NCBI RefSeq assembly: GCF_033568475.1
Contig: NC_133122.1
Span: 79,631,442-79,695,441 of the forward strand
Direction of reading: 5' to 3'
DNA length: 64,000 nt
DNA from: Henckelia pumila
Taxonomy: Eukaryota > Streptophyta > Magnoliopsida > Lamiales > Gesneriaceae
Positions 35,448-47,999 of the stretch are shown one piece after another (position 1 is the stretch's first letter; each line of letters opens with the position of its first letter). Made by a program: the position numbers and the translations under genes. The notes under the pieces are model-generated. The model ran no database searches, had not been told where the DNA came from, and worked only from the letters and a program-made list of their open reading frames with translations.

Positions 35448-36640
35448 ATGCTTGCAAAGTACGTAGCTGGGAACGAGATGATAATCAATTCCCTACCTTT
35501 TCCCCAAAGAGAAAAGCAACTGCAACTTGATAATCAATTTTCAAAATTTCTAGAGATTTTTAAGAAGTTGCATAATAATATCCCGTTTGCAGAAGCTTTG
35601 GCTCAAATGCCCTCATATGCTAAATTTTTAAACGAAATTTTATCAAACAAGAGGAAATTGGTGGATTTTGAGACAGTGAAGCTTTTGGAGGAATGTTCTG
35701 CAATTTTACAAATTAAATTACCTCCAAAACTTAAAGATCCTGGTAGATTCTCTATTCCTTGCACCATAGGAAATTTATTTTTTTTAGCAAAACTTTGTGT
35801 GATCTTAGTGCAAGCATTAATCTGATGTCATTTTCATGTTTTGAGAAGTTAGGAATTGGTGAGGTAAAACCAACTATAATTTTCATACAGTTGGCTGATA
35901 GATCAATTAAATATCATCGGGGAATTGTAGAGGATGTCTTGGTTAAGGTTGATAAATTTATTTTCCCAGTGTACATTGTTGTTTTGGATATGGAAGAGGA
36001 TCGTGAGATTCCTCTTATTTTGGGTAGACCATTTTTAGCCACTGGAAAAGCTTTGATTGATGTCCAGAAGGGTGAATTAGTGCTAAGGTTGAATGATGAG
36101 AGTGTGGTATTTAATGTGTTTCATTCTATGAAATATCCATCCAATGTTTCTAATTGATTTCGAATTTATGCTACTGATGGGTTTGTTGAGTGTGATGTGC
36201 AGGAATTTATTAGTGAAGATCCTTTGGAGATTTTCTTGACCCATTCATCTCCAAGCGAGTTGGATAATCAAGAGATCGAAGAATATGTGCAGTACTTGGA
36301 CGCCGGCAAACCACTCTCAAGGATGGTAAACTCAAGGATTGGGGAGCTTGGACATGTTCCAAGAGCATTAAATCCATCAGTTGAAGAAGCCCCGATCCTT
36401 GAGATGAAACCTCTCCCTTCGCATCTAAAATATTTGTTTTTGATTGATAATGATAAACTACCTGTAATTATTTCTTCTACTTTGATAGGGGATGAGGAAC
36501 AAAAATTGACTCTCGTGTTGAGGGATAATATCAAAGCCATTGGGTTGAGCATAGTGGATATAAAGGGTATTAGCTCATCCATGTGCATGCACACAATTCT
36601 GATGGAAGCCGATCACAAAACATCAACCCAACTTCAACGG
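35448..36640 (+). pseudogene. E2 gag C-terminus and protease
   Basis: FAEALAQMPSYAKFLNEIL is the conserved pre-protease block of Athila. The protease reads DLSAS where retropepsins have D-T/L-G-A/S; Gly to Ser at the active site would be expected to reduce or abolish activity. A frameshift near 35785 separates the halves. RLADRS-type, IVEDVLVKVDKFIFP and LILGRPFL blocks follow. A stop at 36157 and a further frame (36197-36643) lead into RT. Confidence 0.8.
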
Positions 36641-37912
36641 TGACTCAATCCTGTTATGCAAGAAGTGGTAAAGAAGGAGGTAATCAAGCTTTTGGATGCA
36701 GTTATTATCTATCCCATCTCTGATATTAAATGGGTAAGTCCTGTCCAAGTTGTTCCAAAAAAGGGTGGGATCACTGATGTGAAAAATGAAAAATAATGAA
36801 TTGATTCCCACTAGAACTGTTACGGGTTGGAATGTTTGCATTGACTATAGAAAACGTAATGATGTCACCCGTAAAGATCACTTTCCCCTGCCCTTCATTG
36901 ATCAAATGTTGGAAAGACTAGCCGGACTTCCTTTTTATTGTTTTTTGGATGGCTATTCGGGTTATATGCAAATTCCTATTGATCCTGAGGATCAAGATAA
37001 AACCACTTTTACATGTCCTTATGGGAATTTTGCATATAAGTGAATGACATTCGGTTTTTGTAAAGCACCGGCTACTTTCCAACACTGCATGATGAAAATT
37101 TTCCATGACATGATTGAGGATTTTATTGAGATCTTCATGGATGATTTTTCAATTTTTGGCTCTTCCTTAAATGCTTGCTTTCTGAATTTGTCTAAGGTTT
37201 TAGGAAGATGTGAAGAGTCCAATTTAGTATTGAACTGGGAAAAATGTCATTTTATGATGAGAGAGGGAATAGTCTTGGGGCATAAAATTTCTGAAAATGG
37301 AATTGAGGTTGACAAAGCAAAAATTGAAGTAATAAAGAAACTTCCTCCGCCATCAAATTTGAAAGGAGTGCGTAGTTTTTTAGGACATGCTGGATTTTAT
37401 AGGTGGTTCATTAAGGATTTTTCTAGAATCGCCAAGCCGATGATTAATTTGTTGATAAAAGATGTGCCGTTTGATTTTTCTGCTGAGTATGTGAAGGCCT
37501 TTCAGATTTTGAAGAATAAATTAATCATTGCACCGGTGATTGTAGCACTTGATTGGGAATCACCTTTTGAGGTGATGAGTGACGCAAATGATACAGCTTT
37601 AGAAGCAGTCTTGGGGGAGAAGAGAGAGAAAACCATTCATGTCATCTACTATGCTAGTATGACACTATCAGCTGCCCAATTGAATTACGCTACAACAGAA
37701 AAGGAACTACTTGCTGTGGTTTTTTTCTTGGATAAATTCAGATCTTATTTTCTCGAGAGCAAAGTGATCGTGCACACTGACCATTCGGCCCTGAAATATT
37801 TGATGAATAAAAAAGATGCAAAGCCAAGACTAATTCGTTGGATTCTTCTCTTGCAGGAATTTGACTTGGAGATCATTTATAGGAAGGGCACGGAGAACCA
37901 AGTGGCAGACCA
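36641..37912 (+). pseudogene. E2 reverse transcriptase-RNase H
   Basis: RT blocks [59 protein letters not shown] and the catalytic IFMDDFSIF, then [13 protein letters not shown] and RNase H ([53 protein letters not shown]). A TGA at 37041 splits RT. The RNase H ends exactly where unrelated sequence begins. Confidence 0.85.
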
Positions 37913-38650
37913 TTGTTTAAATACTAAGATATAAATTATTTAATTTAATCTAAGCTAAATAAAATGAGGGATTTTTATGAATTAAAAACTAATTTAAATA
38001 AACTAAATTATTCTAAAGAAATTTTTTTTAATTAAATTAAAAGAACATACTAAGTTTAAGACGGATTCAAATTTCAGGAAAATGACCAGGAACACACAAT
38101 GGTACCAAACATCAATTATTACCACGTATTGGATTTTATCAAGCAAGAACTATTCATATTCACGATGAAATTGCCCAGAATAATTATTAATCTATTTCTA
38201 GAATTAACAATCCTATTTTCATTTAACAGTTCAATTATTTTTAATTGAATTTAATTAAACAAAAACACATTTGCAACTATGAAATTTTAGCTTTCGCCTA
38301 AAATCGCACATTGAAACCGAATACTATTTCTAGTCGGTTTAACAATGTGTTGATTAATATTTTTGAAGCTAATTTCAATCTTTTATTTTTCAAGTCCAGA
38401 TCGAACAACAAACATTCAATTAATTGTCCTGATTAAAAGAAAGAATTATGCAAAAATATTAATCAATGAATATAAAATAAATCAAAAAATCAATCAACCC
38501 ATTCCATTAGCAAAAATCAATAGTCTGGCCCTATCGTGGCCCCGGTCAAAGGATGACTACTATATAATATTAAAATCAAACAACAATCTCATGTTTGAAT
38601 TCATCATAAATAAATTATAAGAAAAAGAAGAATGAAAATATCAACGATGG
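37913..38650. other. Unassigned insertion replacing E2 integrase
   Basis: At 37913 the Athila frame ends after QVADH and TGTTTAAATACTAAG begins about 740 bp of AT-rich sequence without coding motifs. It resembles part of an LTR in the opposite orientation (a GACGGATTCAAATTTC block is common in such U5 regions). The right border, near 38640-38690, is uncertain and no target duplication is visible. Confidence 0.45.
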
Positions 38651-40181
38651 TGCGCGATTCGTGCTTGCGTTCTTCGTTTCTTCTCTTCCAAGCTCTCAGG
38701 CGTCTTCCAAAAATCTGGAAAAATTTAAAATTCATACCGAGTATTGCTGGACCGACGAGCTTCCCATGTCAATTCATGCCAAGCTTGAGGGCATAGGAAA
38801 TAAAGACCCATATGTAGAGTTGTATGATTCCTACTATGGGCGGTAACCGCTCTTTGATGGTTACTTCTGCATAGTCGGGCTATAGACTATAACTTTAGCG
38901 CTGACTGGGAGGCAACACAGTGTTTTATTTCTTTTATTTTTAATGTCTTTTTTATTTTTATTATCTTTTGCTAATCCACCATCTTACCCGTCGCCTTTAT
39001 ATGTGCAATATGTTTCCCCACTAAAAGAAGTTGATGTTCGTGTTCTATAGCCAGAGGAGGAGGATGTGGAATCATAGATCAGGGGAGTGTTGTTTTATTT
39101 TCATTGTGTTTATTATTGTCTTTGCATTTGTTCGTTTTGCATTTTGTTCATTATTCTGAAGCATTGAGAGAAATGCTTTGGATAAGTATGACTATATGAG
39201 AGGGGGGGGGGGGGTAGACTATTTATTTCAGTTTTTGTCATGTTTGTGTTGCATCTGTCATTTTTTAGTTTGTTTGCATATAGTTTGTGTCAGTTTTGTT
39301 GTTGTTTGCATGTGTGTTGAGTAGGATGATAATTGGGAGCCAATGATGATATGAAGTTTTGAATTTTGTGAAAAATATTTTTAATTTTTTCTCATGACTT
39401 GACATGAGAAACTGTAGGTTGACCCGTGAATATTTTTAAGCAATCATGTTAGACCAGTGAATTATAGCGATAAAATTGATGAAGTTTGTGTCTGTTTGAC
39501 CATTGCATGGCACTAAGTGCTAAGTGTTTTAGTTGTGTCTGTTGAATTCTAATGATTCTCTGACAATTGCACTTATGGTCTTGGGCGCACCAAATAATTT
39601 ATAAGAATGAAATTGATGCAAATTTATAAAAAATAAAAAATTTAATTCTTTGAAAAAATAATAATAACTTCATCCGGATTTCGGGCAAGAGATTGAAATC
39701 CTAATCGCCTAGTCTGAAACTAAGTCTGCGGATTCAATGGGATTAATGCTCCATCTGGGATATAGATGAGGGGATTGAAATTCAAATCGTATCATAGTTA
39801 TAGCTAAGTTTGCGGGTAATTATTGGGGCTTTAAAATTGTCGGGTGCAAAATCCGGTGGTGCGTAATAATTTATCTCAAGGAAGGTGTGTTTTGTAAGAG
39901 GTAATTGGGAGGAATGGATGCATGTAAGTGACCTTTGTACTGATGTGTTAATAGGTCGCTAAGCAGTCTTAAAACGGATTCTTTAAAATTTGCATGAAAC
40001 TGGAATGACAGTTCATATACACACGTTCACACTAAACCGATGGTGTATTGTGAAGAGTCGAGGGTGTTTTAATTTGACATGTGACTTATCTGAGGCAAAT
40101 TTCCATGAAATGTTCCTACTTTGTTGTTTGTTGCATTGTTTGTCTTGCTCGAGGATGAGCAAGATTTAAGTATGGGGGAGT
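38651..40181 (+). other. E2 3' untranslated region
   Basis: Contains the Athila-type CTGGGAGGCAACACAG block (about 38907), a run of 13 G (39202-39214), the conserved CATCCGGR/GCTAAGT repeat units (39655-39885), and the polypurine tract TATGGGGGAG at 40171-40180. The 61-codon frame at 38661 has no recognisable motif. No env-like gene. Confidence 0.7.
39655..39885 (+). repeat. Conserved non-coding repeat units, Athila 3' UTR
   Basis: Two full units and part of a third carry CATCCGG, GATTGAAATYC, CTAAGT-TGCGG and a TGGGATTAATG-like word. Long identical stretches occur on the opposite strand of the deleted Athila element (about 25055-25345), although the LTRs of the two elements are quite different. 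Confidence 0.75.
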
Positions 40182-41052
40182 TGATAAGTGCATTTTGTGT
40201 GCATTATTTTGTGTTATTTTTAGGTTTATTTGGCATGCATTCATTTGGTTTCATGTGTGTTTTTATATGTTTTATTTATAATTAATCTCATCCATGTGCA
40301 TTTCACTCTCTGGTTTGATTTTTGTAGGAATTTGTGAAGAAATCATGATTTTTGGAGCAAGAGAAGAGCCACAAGAGTGAATTACGGAGCAGCAATGGTC
40401 AAAAATTTATTTTTGATGCTAGAGAAAACCAAATCCGATCTCCACCATTCAAAATAAAATTCCAAATGTTTGAAGCTGCTGTCCAAATTTTGGCTCGATC
40501 CGACTGCTAGAACTCGAGATATGATTTTTTCAAGAAAACTGCGCGCTGGTAGGAATGTATGCACGGACCCATTCACGGATATGGAACGGGGTCCGGACTT
40601 GTCGTGAGAAAAAAATAATTTGTGGCAGAGAGCACCCGGAGGTGGGCACGGACCCATGTCCAGGGTCCGTGCATGTCGCAGAATCAGAAAAAATAGAATT
40701 TTCGGAAATTAAAATTCTTATTTTGCGGGTTTTATTTCGTGGGCTTTTCAAGCCATATAAATAGAAGATAAAAAAGCATATTGAGGGGGTTCGAAGACGC
40801 ACAAATAGATCGAGGCGGCTAGGTCAAAGATTGAAGATTTGAATAACGCTCCATTCTAGTTTCTTCTTTCTTATTTTTTTATTTTTGAATTATATTGTTT
40901 TCAATTATTGAGCAATTTTTCTTCAACCAAGACGATAAGATTGGACCGAACAATTTTATGTCGAATATGTAGATTTTGATTTGGGATTTTTTTATTTCTA
41001 TCAAAATTATTTATTGTTGGATTTCTATTTTATGCTTGTGAATAATCTGATC
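40182..41052 (+). repeat. E2 3' LTR, truncated
   Basis: Begins TGATAAGTGCATTTTG after the polypurine tract, the same start as the E4 LTR (50847). It carries an exact 10-bp stem (40646-40655 with 40663-40672, GCACGGACCC) in a GC-rich patch, and a candidate TATA region near 40755 (CCATATAAATAG). Interrupted at 41053 by a copia LTR. Confidence 0.8.
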
Positions 41053-41380
41053 TGTAAAAACTAATGAGAAAATAATATTTTCATATATCTCAAGAATGAT
41101 TACATAGGATGTTTATATACAACAATAAAGACTAAAGAAAGATAAAAATTACAAATAATAAAAGATTACAAGATAAGAGGAAACATAATATACAATAAAT
41201 ATACAATATATTCCAATATTCCCCCTCAAGATGGTGGACTCATAGAGACACCAATCTTGGAACATAGTAGACGCAGACGAGAACCAGAGAGCGGCTTTGT
41301 TAAGGCATCAGCCAGTTAGTCAGAGGACGAGACATGAGAAACACGAACTTTTTGGCTCTGAACCAGCTCACATACAAAAT
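41053..41380 (-). mobile_element. E6: Ty1/copia 3' fragment with a 163-bp LTR
   Basis: In minus orientation: the last ~50 codons of a copia RNase H (VCELVQSQKVRVSHVSSSD, then LADALTKPL, with one stop between), a TGA, polypurine tract GAGGGGGAATAT, and an LTR of 163 bp (41215-41053) with TG...CA ends. RNase H is cut at 41380 by the E3 LTR. The LTR is unusually short compared with its neighbours. Confidence 0.82.
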
Positions 41381-43448
41381 TGTAACGCCCCGATTTTAAC
41401 TTAATTGAGTTTATTTGAGATAATCAAAGTTTCCAAAAGTCGAGAGCCGATTTGATTTTGATCAGGGTATATTTTTCAAATTTTGGAAATTTCAGGGACT
41501 GAAACATAATTAATGGATTTTATATATTATCTACACTTTGTTTGAATTCTTGACTTCTCCATCATCTTCTTCCCTCCTCTGCACGCCTCCTCCACCATTG
41601 TTGAGAGAAAACGCCTCTTTCAAGCTTTCCAATCCCGATTTATGCTCGATCCATCCGTTGGAATTTATTTCTGAAGGCAGTTTAGCGATCACCGCAGCGA
41701 GAGCTTGGTTCTTTCGTAAGTTTTTCTTTGATCAACTAGAATTCTATTTTCGGATTTTGTTAGAATCGATTGAGTTTTGGTTATGTTGTTCTTGTCAGAG
41801 TTCTGATCGTTTATTCTCAGTCGGTTTTGAATTAGAGCGTCGTTCGGATTTGTTATGATTTTTGGAAGCCTCTTTCAAAAATTGAGTTTTGAGATTTATT
41901 GGGTTTGAGACTTTATTGTTGTATTAGCATTGATATGAGTTGATATCGATATTATATGCTGTCTGTATTTCAGGTTTGATCCGTGTATAGCCGTTATGCC
42001 ACTGGTTTGAGTTTTGGAATATTGGATCGTTTGTGTGGTTGTATAGTAAGCGTTTTGAGTTGTTGAATGATGCTAGTTCTTTTGCATCTCCGTACAGATC
42101 CGTTTGAAGTCTGTTGATCCTAGAGTTAGCAGTATTATTTCGTCAAAGAGTTGGACGAAGAGTAAGAAAGAGTTTACCTTGAGCATTGTTGTTGTTTAGG
42201 TTGTATAGATTTTGATATAACCTCTTTTGTAGCGTATCCAGAGTTGGAGCTACTTGCATTAAAAGGTAAAAGCAGTCATCGTTTAGCGGGATAGCACACT
42301 CGAGACAGTTGCTTCTTGAATTTTCCTTGAATCACATACTTGCATCAATACTTGTTCTAGCATGTGGAACTTATATTTTGTTGTTGATTGACCTTTTGTT
42401 ATATGGCTTAATGCTTTATGTTTTCTTATGCATTCATCTTGAACCAAACCTTTGATTTCAGCGGGCAGAACGACCCTTTTTACTTAGACGTTTTTGGGGC
42501 TATGTTGCGAGTGGCCTGAGTTGTAGAAGTTCACCTAGTGTCAGCATACTCCTCATAGTCGCACCAAAGTCTCGGGGATTGGGATACGTGGCACCACCTT
42601 GATTGGGAGAGTCGGTGAGTTGTTACGTGATCTCATCCTCGGGATCCCTAAAGCATAGCAGAAATCCCTTGTTTAATAGAGTTGATATCCCATTTTTAAA
42701 GACATACATTTCATTCGTATTAACTTGAATTATGTTGTTTTGAAAGCATGTTGTTGTGATATTATTTTATTTGCTTGTTATGTTGCTTTTACTGGAAATA
42801 TTATTCTCACCGGAGTTATCCGGTTGTTGCTTTGTTTTGTATGTGTACTTGGCGATAGGTAGGGCAAGATCAAGTCAGAGACAACATGCTAGGGGTTGAG
42901 TTGATAGAAGTGAGGCCTTGGTGTTTAGGAGTCAATTATGTATTCGAATTCGTTTGTGTTTTGGGAGTTGTATAATTGTATCGAAGCATGTTTAGAACTT
43001 CTATCGATCGAGACTTTATATTGATCTTAGGTATATTGCGAAAGCATGTTTTTGGCATTGATATTTGATATTGCACGTATTTTCATACCCCGTATTGTTT
43101 ATAGATTTGAATTCATGTCGGAAGCGAGCTCGGGAGTTCTTAAATTCTTGACTTTTTCTGCCCAGGCTTCCCGCGCGCGAGCGAGATTTTATCTCGCGCG
43201 AGCGTGAGAAGCATTCCTTGGGCTCTGGTTTGGTAGCCCGCGCATGAGAGAGACTCTATCTCGCGCGAGTGCTAGCCTCCAGCTCCGTTGCTGGAGGTGA
43301 AGCCCGCGCGCGCGAGAGATGTTTATCTCGCGCGAGCGCGTGACATTTAATTTTAAAAAAATATTTCTTTATTTTCCTTTAATCTTGGATCTTGTTTGCT
43401 TATTTATTGTTTACTCTGAGTTTAATTGTTTAGAATCGAGGTCTCACA
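41381..43448 (+). repeat. E3a 5' LTR
   Basis: 2068 bp. Contains a CG-rich cluster of CGCGCGAG/TCTCGCGCG words at 43163-43345. Joined on the left to E6. Confidence 0.88.
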
Positions 43449-43453
43449 TTAAG

Positions 43454-43465
43454 TGGTATCAGAGC
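43454..43465 (+). other. E3a primer-binding site (initiator Met tRNA)
   Basis: TGGTATCAGAGC, five bases after the LTR. Gag sequence starts directly after it because about 413 bp of leader and gag are missing relative to E3b (50088-50500). Confidence 0.88.
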
Positions 43466-45000
43466 CAGTAGTTTAATCCGCCTTTGTTGCTGGGTACAGA
43501 GAATCCTATTGACTGTGAGAGCTGGTTGGATGACATCGATCAGTTGTTTGATTCACTTGATTACTCTGATGACCGCCAAACTAGGTTATTCATTCAACAG
43601 CTTAGTGGTGTTGCTAAGAACTTGTGGATCACGATGAAGAGATTCATGGAGAATCTAGGTACACTTGTTAATTGGACTCTTTTCCAATCTGAGTTTTATA
43701 AGCGGTTTTTCCCTGTCGTACTGAAAGGATAAGGGAGCCGAGTTTGCTAATTTGAGGCAAGAGAACTTGAACATTGAAGAGTATGTTGCCAAATTCAACA
43801 GTCTGCTGCGTTTTGCACCGCATATCACCGACAATGAAGAAGCAAAAGCCGATCAGTTAATCAACGGCTTGAATCCCGACATCTTCACGTTGGTAAACAC
43901 TGCTAGGCCCGATAACTTTGCGGATGCCATGAATCATGCAAAGGGAGCTGAAGCAGGCTTGTGGAGACAGAGAGGAAATCAGATGATACCTCAGCAGCAG
44001 AGACAGTATCAGAATCATTCATCTCAGTATTAAAATCAGTCATCTCAGTATCCGAATCAACCACAAAGGTACGAAGGAGGAAGCAGTGGGGGTAATAGGA
44101 AGGATCATTACAAAGCAAGTGGGAAACAGTTCAAGAAGTAGGGGAACAGTTCTACAAGTTCCAGTGGTTCCAAGAAGTTCTGTTCAGGACAGAGTTCTAG
44201 ATCTTCATCTTTGTTCTGCAACAAGTACGGGGGTAGACACTCCCCAGATCAGTGTGTAGGAGTCTTTGGGAACTGCAATAACTGTCAACAACTAGGACAC
44301 TTTGCTAAGGTGTGCCCTCAACGAGGTAGAGATCGAGCTCAGAGTGGGAGTTCCTCTAGACCTGCAGCTCAGCCTAAGAGATAGACTTCTGCGGTTTACT
44401 CCTACCAGCCTCAGCAGCAGAACAGAAAGGGGGGGTAACTCGAATGCAAACCAGCCTTCGAGACAGCAGGCACGAGTCTTTGCTTTTACAGAGGATCAGG
44501 CTCAGGCAGCACCGGACGATGATATAGGAGGTAACTGTTCAATTTTTGGTTATTCTGCTCATGTATTGATAGATACAGGTGTTTCTCATTCCTTTATCTC
44601 TGAAAAATTTGTGTTGATGCATGCTTTTCCTACTGAGTTGTTGCCTATTGTAGTAGTTGTTACTTTACCTTTGGGTGGAGGAATTTTTTTGCCAGATTAG
44701 TCAGGAACTGTGAACTTTGTTTTGAGGGAAATTTGTTAGAGTTTGACTGTATTGTACTTGGGCTCTCACATTTTGACTGTATTGTTGGTATAGATGCTTT
44801 AATCAAGTACAGGGCAACAGTCGATTGTTTTCTGAAGGTTGTCAGATTCAAACCTGAAATGGAAAATGAGTGGAAATTCTTTGGTAAGGGTTCTCGATCT
44901 AGAATTCCTTTGATTTCAGTGTTATCTATGACTCATTTGTTACAGAGAGGAGCAGAGGAATTTTTGGTTTATGCAGTTCATGTACTGAAATCTAGCCCTG
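43466..45000 (+). pseudogene. E3a gag and protease
   Basis: Gag core ENPIDCESWLDDIDQLF, then a frameshift near 43735, then ENLNIEEYVAKFNSLLRF. Two zinc-binding clusters lie at 44215-44315 (a C...GGRHSPDQC element and CNNCQQLGHFAKVCP). The protease shows LIDTGVSHSFIS (D-T-G motif) and HFDCIVGIDAL. Start codon and N-terminus are lost with the leader deletion; several stops. Confidence 0.85.
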
Positions 45001-45029
45001 AATTGGTTGATTTACTCGTGGTTTGAGAA

Positions 45030-46340
45030 TTAACTGATGTGTTTCCCAAAGAAATTCCTGGATTGCCGCCTATTCGAGAGATCGAATTCAGCATTGATTT
45101 AGTGTCAGGTACTCAACCTATTTCCAAAGCTCCTTATCTTATGGCACCGGTTGAATTGAGAGAATTGAAAGAATAGCTTGAGGATTTGATTGCCAAGGGA
45201 TACATCAGACCTAGTGTGTCGCCTTGGGGTGCTCCTGTTCTCTTTGTTCGAAAGAAGGATGGTTCTATGCGGCTTTGTATTGACTACCATCAACTGAATC
45301 AAGCTACGGTAAAGAATAGGTATCCTTTACCCCAAATAGATGACCTTTTTGATCAGCTGCAAGGTTCTTCTATCTAATCGAAGATTTATCTGAGGTTGGG
45401 TTATCATCAGCTGAGAGTGCATGAGGAAGATGTTCCTAAGACCACATTCAGGACGAGGTATGGTCATTTCGAGTTTATAGTCATGCCGTTTGGTTTAACT
45501 AACGCTCAAGCGGTTTTTATGGGTTTGATGAACCGTATCTTTGAGCGTTATTTAGATGAGTTTGTTATTATCTTCATCGATGATATTCTTATCTAATCGA
45601 AGAACCGTACTGACCATGAAGAGAATTTGAGGATCGTCTTGTAGATTTTGCGGGTTGAACAGTTGTTTGCCAAGATATCTAAGTGTGAGTTATGGCTGGA
45701 TCGAGTTGTCTTTCTCGGTCATATTATTTCAGGAGATGGGATTTCTGTCGATTCCAGCAAGATTGAAGAGGTTATGAATTGGCCTAGACCGACATCAGTG
45801 CCTGAGATCCGAAGCTTTATGGGTTTAGCTGGTTATTATCGTCGATTCATCGAGGAATTCTCATCTATTGCCAAGCCGATTACCCGGCTGACTCAGAAGA
45901 ATACGCTTTTTGTCTGGACTGCAGATTGTGAGGCTAGTTTTGTTGATCTGAAGAGGAGACTGACCAGTGCTCCGATTCTTTCTATTCCAAAAGGTACTGG
46001 AGGTTTTACCATGTATTGCGATGCTTCTAATCGAGGCTTGGGATGTGTTCTTATGCAGCATAAGCATGTGATAGCGTATGCATCGAGGCAACTGAAGCCG
46101 CATGAGACTCGTTATCCGGTTCATGATCTTGAACTCGCTGCGATTTTATTTCTTTAAAGATCTGGCGTCACTATATGTATGGTGAGTCTTTCAAAATCTT
46201 TTCTGACCATAAGAGCCTTAAGTATTTGTTTTCACAGGCAAAGCTAAATATGAGACAGATAAGATGGTTTGATCTGCTGAAGGATTTCGACTGTGAAATC
46301 AAGTATTATCCGTGAAAGTCGAATGCAGTTGCAGATGCCT
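45030..46340 (+). pseudogene. E3a reverse transcriptase-RNase H
   Basis: RT blocks [64 protein letters not shown], and the catalytic FIDDILI at about 45578; then [27 protein letters not shown] and RNase H ([28 protein letters not shown]). Stops near 45174, 45375, 45594 and 45642 and a frameshift at about 46155 inactivate it. Confidence 0.88.
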
Positions 46341-47901
46341 TGAGCCAAAAGCTTTGTTCTTTATCTCTTTCTACTATCGGTGTTTCTCAGTTGATCGATG
46401 ATTTTTGCACTTTTGCTTTAGAGTTTGAAACAGATAGGAAGACTATCAGAGTGTTTGCTATTCAAGCCGAGCCAGAGTTATTTATTTTGATCAAGGAAGC
46501 ACAGAAGTCTTATCCGAGCTTTCAGATTTCAGTAGAAAAAGTCAGATCTGGGCATCAATCTGAATTCCAGGTTAGAGATGATGTTTTTTTTGTGAATAAA
46601 CGTATTGTTGTGCCTGATAATTCAGAGTTTAGGAATTGTATTCTCCGAGAGTCTCATTGCAGTCGGTTTAGTATTCATCCTGGAGGCCGTAAGATGTATA
46701 AAGATCTGAAAAATCATTTTTGGTGGAAGATAATGAAGAGCAATGTTGCAAGGTTTGTATCTCGATGTTTGAACTGTCAGCAGGTGAAAGTAGAGAGGAC
46801 GCGATCGGGTGGTCTGTTGCACAGTCTATTTGTTCCTGAATGGAAATGAGATCACATTTCTATGGATTTTTTCATGAAGCTACCGCAATCTGTTCGATGA
46901 TGCGATGCTATTTGGGTAGTGATCGATTGATTGACAAAGTCTGCTTGTTTTATTCCATATAGGATGACGTATCGTCACGATCAGATGGCTGAGATTAATG
47001 ATAGCAACGTTGTGAGATTGCATGGTGTGTCTAAGTCAATCGTTTCAGACTGAGACCCTAGATTCACTTTGCACTTTTGGCACAGTCTTCAGGAGGCACT
47101 TGGTACTCGATTGTATCTGAGTATATCTTATCATCCTCAGGCCGACGGACAGTCAGAGCAAACTATCCAGACGTTAGAGGATATGCTTCGAGCAGTAGTG
47201 CTAGACTTTGGCACTAGTTGGCAGGATTTTTGACTCTTTTCGAGTTTTCTTACAACAACAGCTTCCAAGCAAGTATCGGCATGCCGCCTTTTGAGGCATT
47301 GTACGACAAGAAGTGCCGATCTCCTTTGTTTTGGGATGATGTTTCCGAGTCACCTGATTTGGGACCGAATATGCTTAGAGACATGGCAGAGCAAGTTAAG
47401 ATCATCCAGACTAGAATGAAGTCAGCTCAGGATAGACAGGCGAAGTATGCGAATATCAGACATAGACCTCTGAGTTTCGAGTAGGGAGACCGAGTTTTCC
47501 TTAAGATTTCTCCTTTCAGAGGCACTGTTAGATTTGGGAAGAGAGGGAAGTTATCTCCGAGATTCATCGGACCCTATGAGATTCTCGAGAAGTTAGGCGA
47601 TCTTGCCTACAGACTTGCACTTCCTCCGTATTTATCTGGTATTCACGACGTTTTTCACGTCTCTATGTTGCGAAAGTATCATCCAGATCCTTCTCATATT
47701 CTTCAACCTGACGAAGCCAAGCTTGACGAGACTCTAAGCTACTTTGAGCGACCAATTCAGATCTTTGACAGGAAGGAGAAGCAGATCAGAACCAAGTTGA
47801 TTCCGTTGGTGAAAGTGCAGTGGAGCCGTCACGGAGTAGAGGAAGCAACTTGGGAGACAGAATCTGACATGAGACAGCGTTTTCCTGAGTTTTACGGATG
47901 A
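46341..47901 (+). pseudogene. E3a integrase and chromodomain
   Basis: Zinc finger HCSRFSIHPGGRKMYKDLK..CLNCQQVK, DDE core around SMDFFMKLP, and YHPQADGQSEQTIQ, then PPFEALYDKKCRSP, RFGKRGKLSPRFIGPYEIL and MLRKYHPDPSHI. The last ~55 codons (RPIQIFDRKEK..., VKVQWSRHGVEEATWETESDM) are a readable chromodomain that ends in TGA at 47899. Chromodomains steer chromovirus insertion to heterochromatin. Several stops lie upstream. Confidence 0.85.
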
Positions 47902-47999
47902 CAAGAGTTCTTCTTGCTATCTTTTGTTCTTTTTTCTATCTTATGAGTTGTAATTCTTATTGATTTTGAGAACGAAATCTCTTCTTAGAGGGAGAGAAT

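Larger units (their letters stand above)
33790..41052 (+). mobile_element. E2: Athila element, truncated at both LTRs
   Basis: Partial 5' LTR (33790-34024), Asp-tRNA primer site (34031-34048), gag, protease, RT and RNase H (to 37912), then an unrelated 740-bp segment where integrase should be, a long 3' untranslated region, polypurine tract TATGGGGGAG (40171-40180), and the 5' part of a 3' LTR (40182-41052). The two LTR remnants do not overlap, so age cannot be read from them. No env-like frame. Inactive. Confidence 0.83.

Noticed and set aside
38661-38846. 61-codon frame as an env-like or integrase fragment of E2
   Set aside because: No recognisable motif, signal peptide or membrane segment; likely chance.
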